Below, piece after piece: positions 1-15,002 of a stretch of 64,000 bases of DNA. Source of the stretch: Polydactylus sextarius (taxonomy: Eukaryota; Chordata; Actinopteri; Polynemidae). Each line of letters opens with the position of its first letter. Position 1 is the first letter of the stretch. The translations under genes and the position numbers were made by a program. The notes under the pieces were generated by a model. The model made no database searches. It saw nothing but the letters and a program-made list of their open reading frames with translations, and was not told where the DNA came from. The stretch spans positions 15,307,514 to 15,371,513 of the forward strand of contig CM028916.1 in the NCBI GenBank assembly GCA_016801845.1, given 5' to 3'.

Positions 1-828
1 TGGAATTGCTCCCATTCTGCACTGATTACGTCCTACACTCCAGGATGTGAAACACTGTCCTTTCATTCAGTCTTCTCCACCTGCATAAATTCAACCTTTG
101 TGGTGACAGAAATTGCTCTCATCAGGGGACAAATGCGTTTAGGCTACAGCCTTACCCACATATGGTGCACCTGTGTTTATTTACTGGCACTCGCAGTAAA
201 ATACCAAGTGATTGTACAAAGTGGCAGGCGGTGTCTAACTTCTGAAATTACATGCTTGACCTCAGACATCTTGCTGGGCTGAGGGGGTGGCATGGAGCGA
301 AATGCCAAAATGTGTTGCAGAGGAAAACAACTGTTTCACAACTTTCAAAGGTTAACTGAGAACAGTTTCGGAGATGGTGTTTGGAAATTATTTTGTTCCA
401 TCTCGGATATTTTTATATGTCAACAACTATCAGTTGAGAAATTTTGCACAGACGTGGATGGTCCCAAGGGGATCAGTGTTCCTGACTTTGATGATCTCAT
501 AACTTTTGCTCTTGTTTCACCACAAGGTTCACAACTGTGGTTTTCAGTGAAATGCATTGACACACCAATGGTGTTATGTTACACAATATACAATATTTCC
601 ATCTGCTTTTTCAGTTTTTTATGCTGACGACCAATAAGCAAGTAATAACGGCAGCACAACAGCGTTGTCATCCTGCTGATGTTAACATTTAATTGTGTAG
701 ACTCTTGTTTTGTTATTGAGTCTTGATTTCATGCAGAGAAAAAGGAGTCAAAGCACCTGTAAACTCTGTTTTGAAGTCTCAGGCACCAGGATCAGATGTC
801 TGAGGAATGCTATTAACCAGGTGGCCTA

Positions 829-830
<2 letters not shown>

Positions 831-869
<39 letters not shown>

Positions 870-874
870 TGTGG

Positions 875-920
<46 letters not shown>
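831..920 (+). repeat. (GT)n microsatellite, interrupted
   Basis: About 90 bp of TG repeat with GGTGTGG and TTTG interruptions near its middle, inside the bcl2 intron. It accounts for the poly-Cys/Val and poly-Thr/His reading frames here. Confidence 0.95.
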
Positions 921-923
<3 letters not shown>

Positions 924-3071
924 AGAGGACAATGTAAGTTGGGCTGGGTCCAACCTGTGGGGGACTCCCTAAGCACAATCTGCTCGCCAACGGGTGGGAC
1001 CTGCATGTTGCTATGGCATTGTGGGCATCTGGCTGCACCCCTACTCTCTCGCTGAGGCTGAGTGGATCTGGTACAGCGAGGAAGTCATTAATCTCCATAT
1101 AGGTGACATGTCAGTGGAGTAGAGGAGGGGTGGGTAAACTCAAATAAACTGAATCACAAAGGAAGCACATGCAGCCACTCACAGAAGAGTAAAAGATAAA
1201 AGATAAGAAAAAAGGAAAAAAAAAAACTCGATGAGATCTCACTTATATCCAATTTGTATCTCCTTGATGCAAATTCTTTTTGTTTAACACAAGTCAATAC
1301 CAACAACAGCATCATTTACGAAGTGTTCAAGGCTGCTTCCCTTGGCTTTTAACTGACAAAAACAAGCCTGTATTGACAGTGAAAGGAAGGCTACACACCA
1401 GGAGACATGCTTTACAGTGTAATGAGCTCTATAAGTCAAGACTGATCCACAGAGAAATCTTCTTCTTTCGCTCTGAGTGCTGTTGCATTCAGTTGTTTCC
1501 TTTTTCCAGCTGTGACTTTGTAGCTGTTTATCAGTTTGGCCTCACAAATCGGAGTGTTCGACAAACTCTGATTTCTTGTTCCCAGCAATCAGACGGGGGA
1601 ATAAATGATTACTCATGCAAATAGCATTTATGGGTTTTTCCCTCGCCGATCAGCTTTTCAAAACAGTGGAATAACAACATGATTTCACTGCTTAAAGAGC
1701 AGAAAGTGCTGTAACTAAAGCTGAGTTTTTGAGATATCGATAAAAATCTCTCAGTGTGGACTCTCGGCTCTGTAATGGAGACTGTAACCCACAAAAGAGC
1801 TTAGTGTGGAGAGGAGCAGCCAAGATTTTCCCCCGTACTGTACCCCTTTTGCTGCGCAGGCCTCGGTCGCTCACCATCTGCCACTGTGTTTACACCCATC
1901 AGCCCGGCAACTGTAATCTCAGAAACATTTCCTACACAGTAAGACAGCTCTGGGCTGTTAACTCTCTGAATCTCCCTGACATGAATACATTGTTTAAAGA
2001 GCAGCCCAGAAGAGATCTACAGTCTGGCCGCTATCTATGTCCCTGAGACGCTCAAAGCACAAAGAGCTTTGTTTCACAGGCGAAGTCCAGAATGTGGAAC
2101 ACTTGAGGGAGCAAGTTTAACCCTTTATAGATTAGCTGATGTTGTTTGATGACAATGCAGAGGCTACAGCAACTTTTATCTAAACTTTTACAATATAAAT
2201 GTCAAAGTTTATGTCTATGCTTTCATATTTACCTGCTATGCAGGAAATTGTAGTACCAAATGACATATTTCTGAAGAATTTACTGCGATGTTACCAGGCC
2301 TTTTGTTTATTTTGTCCAAAAAAACAAGTCCATTGTTTTTTTATAGAAAGAGAGATGCTGGCTTTTCATCATTACTTTACAGCCTTTCATTATACAGAAT
2401 AACAAACATAAACTTTTGTGGCAGCTGGGTACAGTGCCATAAATAATTTAGTCTTTTATTGAAAATTTAAACGGCCTTTCTTTTCTAACTCTAAAATAGA
2501 GTTGATCCTCAGACTGCAGACATGTTGTCAGTCATAATTATAAAAATGTCTCAGTGTCTCTCTAAAACTATATTTTTTTTTTCCAGTCTGTTGACTTGAA
2601 CATAAGCCCAGACATTCGGTTTGAGATCTCCTCAGCTTGACGTGACACTCCTTGACTGCATGTCATATTTATCATTCCACACAAGCTGAGCATTTCATGA
2701 ATTGTGCACCTTTTCTGTGTGTGGAAACGCTCAAATAACATGATTTAGCACAGAAATACAGGTTCACTTCACTTCCGGTTCACTTCTAGAAACATAATCC
2801 TGGTGTTTTGTGACTAGACTACCTGTCTCCGTAACCTTGTGTCTCACCAGAGAACCCTCCACCCTGTCCTGTTTGCATATTTCTGGTCGTTCTCAGGAGA
2901 GCTGTAGGAATGTCTGCTGGGGATGAACAACTGTAAATAAATGATGGAGACGATCTGGGTGTTCCTTTCCTGAGTGGCCAGTGAAGGGTGTGTGTGAGTT
3001 TGTTCTTTTGTTGGGCGATTGTGTCAGCTGAGCATGCTTCATTCAGGAACTGCTGTAGGCGTCTGGAGTGC

Positions 3072-3075
<4 letters not shown>

Positions 3076-3130
<55 letters not shown>
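3076..3130 (+). repeat. (GT)n microsatellite
   Basis: An uninterrupted GT tract of about 55 bp in the bcl2 intron. Confidence 0.95.
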
Positions 3131-3131
<1 letters not shown>

Positions 3132-4669
3132 TTTTTGTTTGTTTATGTTTATTTTTTTGTCACACAAAATTCCCTGTATGCGTCTATAGCGAGTTCAGCC
3201 ATATGGGTTGTATTTCCTTTTTCTCATTTTGTTCAAATCAGCAATCACCTGCTGTTTTCCTTTTTTTTTTCCTTTTCCTTTATGAGGGACACATGCCTCT
3301 GCTGTTTAAAAGCACCACTATCAGTCAGAACACACACAGATGAATAATATATGGAGCAGATAAACTCGGACACTAAATGGATGTCCCTCAAGTAGAACCC
3401 CAAAGGCTGCCTGAGCTGCAGTCAAGAGCGTACCTCTTATTTTCTCTTTTTCTGTCTCCTACCTCACCACCATAAACGTAGTCATTTACAAACATACACG
3501 TGCCTGGTTCCCTTAATAAACAACACACTAATACCCTGAGACCTGGCGTTCAGTGTCAGGTAACGCTCCAGATCCCTGAAAAATGCAGGGACATGTGAGA
3601 GGCCTCTAAATATAGAAGCGTTACCATCACTGCTCCCGTGTGGTCCGTTAATTGTCATGTTACACATAAATCCCTGCCCTGTTTGCCTTTTGTGCTATCA
3701 CAACGCTCACATCACAAACCCAGCCGCCAATCTGCATGGAAAAAAATGTCCTAATGAACCATTTGAGACGGCAGATAAAAGAGTTTTCCACCTTTCCTGT
3801 CATGGTGGGAGCTGGATAATGAGGAGCCTATTGAGACACTAGCTGACTTTGCCACTGGGCACACCCTCGTAAGCTGCATAGTATATCAATATAGGGCAAG
3901 GTTAAACGGTTCCTCCCATTGTCTGGCTTCTGCGGATATTTTTGGGACAAACCCCCAAAAGGGTTTTTAAAGAGATTTCATATTCTCAATTAATTTCCTG
4001 AGCAACAGTGGTGATTGCTGTTTTAAAAGCAGCTGTTGCTCAAATTACTTTCTTGTTAGTCATGAGAGACAGACAGAGAGAGAAAGAGCATAATGCATAG
4101 CAAGCACAATGTAGATAGTAGATAGTAAATATAAACTCACATGACTACTGTATTTAGGACATTGTTTCTTAGAATAAACATTGTATTTGATGTTTTTTTT
4201 TTTTTTTTTTGAGCTCTTTTTTATGCTGATGACACATTATTAATCACCTCTGTTTTATTAGGTTTGTGGCACAAGACTCAGTAGTAGAGATTGTAAAGCT
4301 GTAATTTCCACTTTGGGCCAGTGAAACAAGCTGTAAATTATCAACAGTTGCCTGCTGGGTTTTTTTTTAACACATCTATCAGACAAGGAGCAACAGTAGC
4401 ATTCATCCGTAAACACATTTCTGGCACACAACAAACGTAAAACCAGTATTCACTTTCTTTTTTAACTCTGTTTTGGAAAAAAGTGTCTGGCTGTTTATGG
4501 TCCACTATGTTCACGAGGTAGTCGCTGACGTTGTCTGTCCGCTCTTTGCTGCTGGTAGCATACAGTTGGTTTTTATGTATATATAAAAAAAAGTGCCTGA
4601 CATTTTTGAAAATGGCAGTGGTGAGTCTACGAGAAAACAGTCACATTTGAGGTTGTGAAAACCAAAACA

Positions 4670-4805
4670 ACGAGCTGAAAGCTGCTAAAATTACACAGTG
4701 TAATGTTACGCAGTTTTTCATGCTGAAACAATGCGCATAGTTGATAACATTGGTGTGTGTACGTGTAATTTTTTTGTGATTTGAGTGAACTGATCCTTTA
4801 GGTTT
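4670..4805 (-). repeat. Degraded dispersed repeat, end segment
   Basis: Read on the - strand from about 4803, the segment begins CTAAAGGATCAGTTCACTCA and continues AATCACAAAAA. It is close to the start of the stretch at 16328 on the + strand. A strand-independent shared 30-bp motif in two intronic places suggests an interspersed teleost element. Boundaries and family are not resolved. Confidence 0.35.
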
Positions 4806-5076
4806 GTTAAGTTTATATATCCACACACAGGGAAGCAAACACAAAAGCGGATGTCCTGGTGCAAATCAATTATTTGCTGTCCACAAAATGGCTGTGTACA
4901 CACTCACGCATATGCATACACACTCATTCTGTGGCACATCAGTGTGTATACACAGAAGTGGATGTGGTAGTGTGAATCAATAATGCTGTGTTGTCACAGG
5001 GTGACATGTGAGCCATGGCAGAGAGCAGATGGCCCCGGGGTGCCTAGCTTCCTGTTAGCGGTGCCATTCAGCTTCA

Positions 5077-5135
5077 ACACACACGCACACACATGCACAC
5101 ACATTCATGCGCACATACATACACACATACACACC
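5077..5135 (+). repeat. Degenerate (CA)n repeat
   Basis: An imperfect CA tract with ATGC, ATTC and CATA variants, consistent with an old decayed microsatellite. Confidence 0.85.
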
Positions 5136-8100
5136 AATACCATTTCCACTGGGATTTCCCAGTGTAGCTAGCCACAGCACTGGCCATTAACAAACAGCAT
5201 TGGCTCTTCTCTGAAATGCTGAGTACATGCCCTTCCCAAAAAAAAAAAAAAAAAAAATGACAACAGCCAGATAATGGTAAATAGATTTCTCTGCCTTGTC
5301 CATGGAGGTCTGGGGTAAATAATTCTCTGCACCCCCTCCCCAATGTGATTTTTGGCAGGAGAGCAAATAGCCCTCAGGAAATCTGATCTGTTTCAGTGGA
5401 CACTGAGTGAGGTCAGCCGTTGTTCAGATATCACTTTGACTATGTTGTATTGATTAAGCGTTTCCGACGATTTGTGTCGGTATCCCTGAGCAAAGACTCA
5501 ATTAACACAGTGAACCGGTGGCTGTAAATGTCAGATTGTGTGTGCAGGTGATCTATCCAAATTCACATTGAAAGAGCAGGTCTCTGTGGAAAGACCCTGG
5601 CACGATGTTTTAGCACTTTTATGGTGACGGCTTTTGGTGTGTGTGTTTGTGTGTGTGTGTACAACTGGAAGCTCCCATCCCTGGCAAAGCTCATACAGCA
5701 CCAGCCTGTTGGCAGTCACTTTTGATGATGACTGATTGGGTTTGAAGTGAAGAAAAAACTATACACCCCTAATTTTTTGAAGATAAAAAGCTTTGTCAAG
5801 GAAACGTTGCTGCTCGTGCTGTTATCATATAGTGTTTTTGGGCAATGTTTATGAAACTCTTGGTCATCTTCAACGCTTTATGCTTTGTTCCAGAAAACCT
5901 ACAACCACATTTTCGTTGGGAAGATATTTTTATTACTGTCACAGATAACCTCTGCCACCCACCACCCATCTACCTATAACAGGAATATCCAACCAGCAAA
6001 GAGTACCCAGTGCTGTCATGTTGCTATATTACATCGTCTTCTGTGCAGAAGCTGCCTTTAATTGGTTGTTGGGCTGTCATTACAACTCAAATAACGACAG
6101 ACACTTCAAAGAAAATGAGGGAAGATTGAAAACAGAACTAACAGTGATTTCTTTTCTTCTTGGATCTTTTCTGTTTCATTTCTTGGTATTCTTTGACAAT
6201 AACAGTAAGTTATGTCTGTGTATGTTCTTAAGATTCATCATCTTGTGACTTATGTCAGAGATTTTTTTTTTTTTTTTAACAATGCCTGGATTTAGTTATG
6301 TGAGGCGCCGTTTTGCTTTATGGAGAAGTGTTAACTCGGTGACACGTCTAGACAAGGCTTGTAGTTTAATCGATTTGGCAAATTGACCTATAAAGTACTT
6401 CATTTATCTTTCACATTTTATGACCATTTGGTGGTTGTGAAAAAGTAGTAAAAAAGAGAGAGAGTGAGAGAGTGCAATAAATATACATTTTCTCTCCATT
6501 TAATCAACAGGGTTTTAGTATAGCATTGTAAAAAGAGCTTCACTGTGCCAAATTATCAGCAAGCTGGGATGAACTCATTTTCTGATACCAGCCAGTCTAT
6601 CAGGACGGGCGCTCGGACTCTTTGACCTTCAACATTTCCAGATTTGAATTAATGTGAGTCCACATTCCTGAACTTCAGGGAGGACAGGAGTTAAAAAATG
6701 TTCCTGGATGAAATGACCGGACTTCACAAGGTGTCTTTGATCAGAAGGTGAGGCTAACAGGGTGGTAGAGGAAGAGGAGGGGGAGGAGGAGAGCTGGAAA
6801 GTCAAGCAAGAAGAGTAGACTTATAAACCTATAAACAGACAACCCAGTGCCTCTTACCAACGCATGTGCTGCAGCCGGGATGAGACTGACCAGGTAATGA
6901 CTGGAAAAAGTACAGATACTTGGCAAAGTACAATCAGGCCACCAGGGTTGAAAGACCAAAGCAAAAATAGAGCCTGCGGAGCAAATGCTTTTGATTTAAT
7001 CGGAGCCTGTTCAGTAAAGCAGAGCAGCAATAGATTAGCTCAGTCCACAGAAATTTATAGAGCCAACTTAGTTAAAGTAGTCTGTTACAGTCATCTGACA
7101 CAACAATCATCTGATTCTCAGCTGATCCATCTGCTGACTAGAAAGCAGGGGAATGTACTTGTGAAATAATCCACATGGGCATTAGATAACACAAGGTAAA
7201 AGTAAAGAAAAGTATTTGACCTTCTTAGCTTTGTATATGTTTAAATTACTCCCTGTATGCTGAAACATCTCCACATTTTCTGGACAAACCAACATCAAGG
7301 CTGTACAACAGTCACAGTCTAAGTGCAACTAATGACATTTTCCATGGATTATCCAGAGAGGAAATGCCAAGAACAACAACATAACAACAAGAAACTGTTC
7401 TATTATGAAACTGACATGTGCCTTATTAGCTTTCCACACATTTTCACAGCACATCCTCAGTGTCACAATAGGCAACTTATTATCATTCATCATGTAGGCT
7501 GCGCTTGTTTCCCTTTGGTCTCTGTGTACAGACAGGGAAGGTCACACAGCTCCGAGTGAGCCAACCTGCTGCAGATAGTTCAAACAATTGGCCCTTTTTA
7601 TAGCATGCTGCTCATAGCTTCTCTGAGGTCCCTGTGAGTCGCACTGAACTCAGCCCAAAGACAAGATAAAGAGCAGGGGATGGCAGTAATTCCCACTGCA
7701 CCTTTTAGCTGCTTCTATTAGGCTTTAATTACATTTATCTACGTCTGAAAAGGATTTAGTTGTAGTTATTTCATTACATAATTCAAGTGTATGTTATAGC
7801 TGTGTTCCTTCCCTTCGACTTGGTTATCTCAAGGTTCATTCTTTCTCATATCAGGCCTCTCGGGCGCACACAGTGCAGTTGTTTGTTTCACCACATCAAT
7901 GCATTCTTCTCATTCCTTTCCCCCAGCCTGGATGAAAATCAGCTGGTTGCCTGAGAGAGGTCATTGAACTTTTCCCCAGTATTCCCAGCCTGCAAAAAAA
8001 AAAAAAGGGAGGTGTTTCTCGGCAGCGACTTCATTTTGACATTGGCTTTAATAGAGCAGAACATAACAGAAAATATAGGCTGTTAGCATCTGATTAGATT

Positions 8101-11100
8101 TTTTTCTGTCGGAAGTCACATTGTGTAAGAATGCTCCTTCCCCTTCCCGCACTGTTTCTAAATGACCTCATGCTCCAAGCAGGATAGAGAAGTTTTATCA
8201 CGTATGTCAGACCTCAGTCTGTGGGAAAGCCTTTTTCCTTCCTACATTTGGTTTTGCTGTCTTCTCTCATGATACCTTCTGTTTTTGAAACCTCCTGATC
8301 AGATCTCTAACTGCAGCAGCAGAACCAGTTACAATACTTTAAAAATCCTCCATGACAAGTAAAAGCTTGATTTTTGCATTGTTTTACTGATTTACAGGGT
8401 GGAGCTAGTTCTGCAGTAACCACTTGTTGTGGTACAGTTTAGAAGTGAGATAAAACTTAAAGAAGTTGATAAATGATTAATAGGAGAAGAAGGGAGAAAT
8501 TCCAACCTAGATACATAGAAACCAAACAGACTGAGAACCACTGGTTTCATCTTTAACAATGTGTTTTATTATAAGTTTATGATGTAACTACATCTGTTAG
8601 ATAGGTGTAGTGTTGTAAAAAGTACTATATATCCCACTAAAACGTCACTTTCCACCTTTGGCAGCAGATATTTTCACTGTGACTTTGTGGAAAATTTCCA
8701 GTTCGCTCCAGCTTCTCTTCTCTGCATTTCAAAGGTGTTCCTGAGGGAGCTGCACCTCAAACAGATGATTGTTTTCTCTGACATTATCGGACATCTGAGC
8801 TCCTCAATCTGCTGTGCCCGGCTCTGTTCTGCTCGCAGCATGTCCTGTCGCAGACTGCGGCCTATCTCATTTACATGGGCACACTGAGAACACAGCTAAA
8901 CCTGAAACCTGGCCCCCGTGTAAACCGCTCCAATATCTTGTTGCCAAAACCAACAAGCTTTACAAGACGTCTCCTGTATGAAAGAGGAGACTACGAGAGG
9001 CGTTGAGTGTCTAGCTTTGATGTCCTTACTACGTTCTTCTCCGCTGACATGTTTAATTCTCTATTAGATGATATTCCACTCGACTTGTTTGGTAAAGCTT
9101 TCTAAATTACTGGGGTAACTTGGGATTTCATCAAAGACAAAATCACAACAATTTTGCTTTTTGTGAACATGAGACTTGGCCTTTTGTCACGCTTCGCTTT
9201 TTCTTAGACTTGGTGCTAAGATTTAGGAGTCAGTTAATGGTTCAAAACAAATACAAATCTCTTAGTTACAGTGTCTAACCAACTGTAGCTCTCCCCTGCT
9301 GCTCCCCCTCCCGTTCTCTACGGTATTAGTATGACTACATGTTTGGCTTGCTTCTAGTCTTTCCCTAGTTACCCACACAAGGTCTGTGATTTAACCATAC
9401 TTGGCTCTACCACAGAGAAGCCATAGTCTCAAACTAGACAGTGATGTCATCCCCACAGCATCTGGCACAGGAAGTGACTTAACACCGAAAGACTTGGCCA
9501 ATCGTGGCTGTCTGAAAAGCCCCGTTTTGAACATCAGGATTGTGTAATTCTGTTACATCACCGTTTGGAATGAAGACAACAAAAAAGCTCAGCTGAAAGC
9601 ACACAAAGCCACAATAACGGAAAAGCTGAATGCATCGTTTCTTTTCTCGTCATGACTTCATGTTTTGGGTACGTTTAGAACAATCATCCACCACATGTGC
9701 TTCGCATCGAGCGAGCTGCAGATGGTTTTCCCACACGTTGCGTTCATTACTCATATACAGTAGCCATTTTTGGCTCAGATCAGTCAGACTATTATCAGCC
9801 ACCCTGCAGTTCAGAGGGTGGTTGTGTGGTCTCAAGGTCTTAAGGGGTCAGTGGATCTGACTTTTAAGGCCTGAAGCAGCGTGCCGCCCCTGTCGCAGGA
9901 AATGAACCTCTCCCTTGGCTATGTTTGTCACAAGAGAAGCAACAAGCCACTTGGGAATCTACTGGTTCCCACGGTTTCTATCAGAGGTTTTTATCTGAAC
10001 CAATCCTGCAGAACAGCCAAGTGACGTTGGCTCTCATGCCCCCTTGTTTTGCTAAAATTAGTGGTGCTTCAGTTCTTGTACACAGCAATGAAAAGCCAAT
10101 TTAAAGCTGATAAAGCATTTTGAAATGTGAAAGTTTTACCACAGTGTTTAATCATTACCCTTAACTGTGGAGTGGATGGGAAATATGGCCTTGCCTTTTT
10201 GACCACTGAGTGCTTTCGCGTGTTTTAAATTCCACAGATACCACTTTCCCTCACCAAGTGGCTCTTTACACAAGTGCCCTCACATTCCTGAGAGCGAATT
10301 TTGAACAAAACAACCTGGGATGAGAGTTTCACACAATTATCTCCGAAAAAACTGCCACAGCTTACTGGTTTTTTTTACACTGCTTACATGGATTTTTGAA
10401 ACCACAAACACGTCACTGGAGAGCCCGACGTACTATGTGTGGCTTCCTTGGAGAGAGCATGGAGTTATTAGACATCCAAAGTGGCAGACATCCTGTCTTT
10501 ACTGGAAAGCCACTCAAGCCAGGTTTAATGTTCTCCCAACACACCAGCCTACACACGTGTGGATGATGACTCAGCTGCCTTTTTCCATTCTCTTCATTGC
10601 TCTTGCGCGTCATCTGTGGCCTTTTAAACGGGCCAAGCCGTGGAGATGAGAATTATTTTATTAGACTGGGCAGCCCTGAACAAGAGGCTGAGATGGAGCC
10701 TGTAGATTATTTATAGCAGCACAGCAGTCATGCTGCTTCTGTCCGGCTCGACTCTGTCACTTCCTCCTCCGCTGAGGGCCGGATGGGCTTAGTGCAGACA
10801 CCCTGAGATGAGGCAGACATCCCCTTTTAGCTGCATTGTATCTATTTGAGGAAGCCATTGTGCCAAGATTTTTTTTTTGTAATCACAAAGGGTTTTGGAT
10901 CAATTGTTAAGGTTTAAATAAATTGCAAGGTCAAAATGACAGGATTGTTTCGAAGAACAAAAGAAACATATTGTCTGAGCTACAGAGGTTGTCTGATTTA
11001 TTGTGAGAGCGAAGGATTGTCTCTCTGTGGTTTTCCCGTTGCTTTGAAGTCTCTTTGCTCTGCATGCAGAGGTGACTGATTGTATATAGATACAGTCTGA

Positions 11101-12255
11101 GCTGCAGTAAGGTGTGCAGAGGTGCCAATAGAGCAGGATTGCACGAGAAGAAGAGGTGACAGGAGAGCAAACACTCTCTGCAACCATCCCCTCACCCTCA
11201 CTGCTCCAATGCTGCAAGGTCACCCAGTCCTTCATCCTGTGTTGGATCAAAGCGGCTCAATAAAAAAAAAATCAGTTGGCTCAACAAGAATAAACAGCCT
11301 ACAAGGATCACATAACTGCTAAGTCAAGGTTAGGTGGATAGATCGGGAATGTTCACTGCCGATTCAAAATCTACCCATATTCCCCATAAAGCTCCGAAAA
11401 ACTAGATGCTTCTGCACAAATTGGACGGTTTAACTCCAGTGGTTCTCCTCCTCCCGCTGCCTCCTTGATGGGATAAAAAAAAAAAAAAAAACAAGTTTAC
11501 TGAAGCGTTCTTCATCTCCTAAGAAACCAAAGTCTCATGTGTAAAGTTACAGTCCTCATTTATCTGGCGGTTTAGACAATGAATAATGGAGACAACAAAA
11601 AACGCAGAGTGTCATGAGGAGTGTGGGTGATTTACTGGCGATCGTGTTTCATGTTTCAGTGGCGCAGGCTCACTCCCATGGGAGAGCGCTGTTTTGTAAA
11701 CACACAAATGCTGCTGCTGACGCAGATTTGAATATTTATGAGCCTTTAGGGTAGCATCCAACGTCAAAATTGGTTCTCCCTTTACACATGAACCCAGTGT
11801 AATGATTATTGAAATTGCACAGGGCAAGTATGAAATCTGAGTCTTCAATGAAATTCAAGCAAAAGAAAATTAAAAAGCTTTCCCCTCTTCCTTTGTTCAG
11901 TGTGAATCTCAGAATCAGGATCCCAGACAGACTGATACATATTGTCTGTTTAAAAAGCTTTGAATTCTTTCAAAAGAATATTTTAAAGACCTGATATTTT
12001 TGAAGGATGAGGATCATCCAGTGACCTTTGGGCCATTGTGTCAGATGAAAACATCTTCAGACAGTAACAAGAAACCATTTGGTTTAAAAAAAAAGAGATA
12101 AAGATGGCATTCACTGTTTAGCTTAAAAGATTATTCACCTTCATTATGAGGTTTTCTGTCCTTGCGATACACATTGAATCAATTGTTATGTATTATATAT
12201 TGTAATACATTCAACTGGAGCTGCATTACCTACATTTTCAGCCTTGTATGCTATT

Positions 12256-12275
12256 GCTAAGCTAAGCTAAGCTAA
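12256..12275 (+). repeat. (GCTAA)4 short tandem repeat
   Basis: Four perfect copies of GCTAA in the bcl2 intron. Confidence 0.85.
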
Positions 12276-14281
12276 CCTGCTAATGGTGGTAACTTTGTAT
12301 TCATAATGAAAAGGAAAAACAATCATATCAATCCTCTCATCTAATCTTCCACCACAAAGTAAATGAGCTTTCAAAATGTCAATGTGCCATGAATGCCAAG
12401 ACGTTGCTGCATAATTTCCTATTGATCAACTTATCGATTAATGGGAAAATTGTTTGACCTTTCAGCTTGTGTATTTTGGATCATGGATGCTTCCTGGATA
12501 TTAAACCAAACATTATTATTTTGTTATATTACGTTATTATTTACAGCTTCCCGACCCCAGTTGTCATCACTTTGCTGCGAGGCTGTTGTTTCCAAGTATT
12601 GCAGTATTGTCACAAAGAAGTGAAGGGCTCAGTGTCCTCAGCTCCAAGCTGTTTGCTGCTGCTGACACAGGGGGATTCACCGGGTAATGAGTATGGCAAC
12701 AAACTCCTCCGTCATCTCATTTTTTTTTTTTTTTTTTTGCGAGGCCAGTCGATGGATGACACTCCAGAGACTTGATCGAACCTGACCATGCTGCCAGACA
12801 GGAGCTTGCTTCCTTGTCACCTATTGTGTCTGGATATTTTTTCTGGACTTTTTTTTGCATCTGTGTATGCATTTATACATAAACTGATAACATGCACACA
12901 TGAAAGAGAGAGATGTAAATGTATATTTAAATCAACCAGATCAATTAGAAAAGACATTAATGCCGTTCTTGCAGTTTTTTTTTTTTATCTGCCTTTGCTT
13001 CCCAGAGGCTCCAGAAATAGGAGTTTTGTTTGACTTTAATTAGCTGCAGGAGAAGAAGTCGAGAGACTCATTAGAAAATCAAAGAGCAGCAGCGTATGAA
13101 ATATTATAAGTTAGTTACTATGTGAATGCTTTGGAAATAAACAGAGCGTGGGGAGAAGTTCGGTTCAGAGGTGAATATAGCAGCAGAGCCACAACAGGCA
13201 CTTTAATTACAAGTTGAACTTTAACCCACATCCCTTTCTCTCATTCTCAGTCTGCCCGCAATTACCCATGGAAACATCCCAAAACAGAGATGACTGCCTA
13301 ATCATTTCACTGTTTTGGTGAGGCGTTGTTGGGGGGTTTAACAGAACCAAGCACACAACATGAATCATTATCTTCCACACAAACCAAGGGATCTTTCTCA
13401 ATAGCGAGGGGGTTACCCAAAAGAATTGGCAAATGTTTGGTATTTCCTGTTGCCCTTAAGATAGTGTAAGGCCATCCGAGGAAGACAACAGTGTAAAATC
13501 TCTTTGTGTCCACAAGACAGACACAGAGCAGAACCCTGTAGACTAAATCATGTGAAAAACAAATCAGAGGTCGAGAGCAGTCTCTCTCCCGCTGGTGGGA
13601 AAAGCAAATCATGTGTGAAGCTTCCACCCTGGGTAACCATGACACTCAGGCAGCAAGTTGCCACCCCATGGCTGAGTACGGGAGCCTCTCAAGTCCTCAC
13701 TGTTCAGCCTGACTCCTTTACTCGGTGCGAGTCTCTCCCAGGGATTCATTGTGTGCAGTAAAAATGAAGGGAAGGGAGTGTGCAAACCTGGCTGGGCTTT
13801 TTCCCATTGGATTCATGGCTTCTGTAGGGTGCCTGTGACCTTTTAAAAGCCATTGATCCAAAAAGTGAATACTGTAGAGAACAGCAGTCTGGATTTTATG
13901 TCCCAGATGTACACCTGCTGCTGCTGATGGCAGATGGTTTGCTGCAGGGCAAAGATGAGTTTTTGAAGATTATAGATTCTTTTGTTGATGTGATGAATGC
14001 AGATGTTTTGTCCTTTACTGTCCTGGTCAAACTTCTATGCCCCCCCCCCTTTTTTTTGCCAGCTGCTCATTATTATCTCCTTAAAAAGTTTTTTATAACC
14101 GTGCTCAATAGGTAACAGGCAGAGGAAAAGGAGGGTGAGAAGGAAAAAATAGAAAGTGCCGAGGTTTGTTTTTCGCACTACTCACATGGTTGTGGCAGCA
14201 CTGCCTGCTAACGTGTGGGTGAAAAAAGTTCCAGGAGCTGAAGTAGAGCATGTCTCAGTCTCATGATATCCACCTGACACC

Positions 14282-14316
14282 CCTCCTCCTCCTCCTCCTC
14301 CTCCTCCTCCTCCTCT
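14282..14316 (+). repeat. (CTC)n trinucleotide repeat
   Basis: About 35 bp of perfect CCT/CTC repeat in the bcl2 intron, followed by CTCTCTCTATCTCT. Confidence 0.9.
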
Positions 14317-14940
14317 CTCTATCTCTGCTTCCCAGCTCTCCCCTGAGTCAGTCTGAAGTTATTACCGTCCTTGTCCTTGTGGGATACTTTTAAACATCCA
14401 TCACCGCTCTTACAAACCTCTTACCGTAATTGGCCCTCTTTTGTTTCAGACTTAAATAGACAATAATCTCCGTCGGCTGTCTGGCATCTATCGAGGACAC
14501 ACATCATGAGTTTGCCATTTTTGTTGAGCTCTGCTCGTGGTCAGTCACATACTCACATACACCTGATGCTGTGACTGGACCCGGTGATGTTAGTATTTGT
14601 CTTACTGTCTCAGTATACTGTTATTTCCCAAAGGCAGGTGGGAGAAAAAAAAAGAAAAAGAAAAAAAAAAGAAGGCTGTGTTTTTGCCAACCAACACATT
14701 CGCCTCAGCTGGAGGTCTAACTGAAGAGCTTGTTCACTAATTAATAGTTGAATCCTGGGGCTGTCTGGGGGGTGGGAGGTGGGTGGGGTGAGGATGTATC
14801 ATCTTCTAAGAGACAGGGCTTGTTCAGAGTTCAGATGGTGTTGTAGCTCTGCTGATTAGGCTAATCTTTTGGTCCAAATTGCACAAACTTGACCATTTTT
14901 ATGGACTCATATTTAATGTGTAATGGTAATAAGCAAATCT

Positions 14941-15002
14941 TAGCTATGCTAACATCCATCTTGGATTATCATGTTAGTGTTGTCACCCAGTGCATGTTAG
15001 CA
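14941..15002. repeat. Inverted TGCTAACAT motifs, possible dispersed repeat remnant
   Basis: TATGCTAACAT near 14945 and its inverted form ATGTTAGCATC near 14994 flank about 40 bp. GCTAACATG-type motifs are frequent in decayed teleost interspersed repeats. Family and boundaries are not resolved. Confidence 0.25.

Noticed and set aside
779..1098. Open frames made of repeated Cys/Val or Thr/His on both strands
   Set aside because: They are translations of a GT microsatellite; the same applies at 3068-3347, 15641-15970, 17631-17858, 20428-20735, 23586-24112 and 24650-24889.
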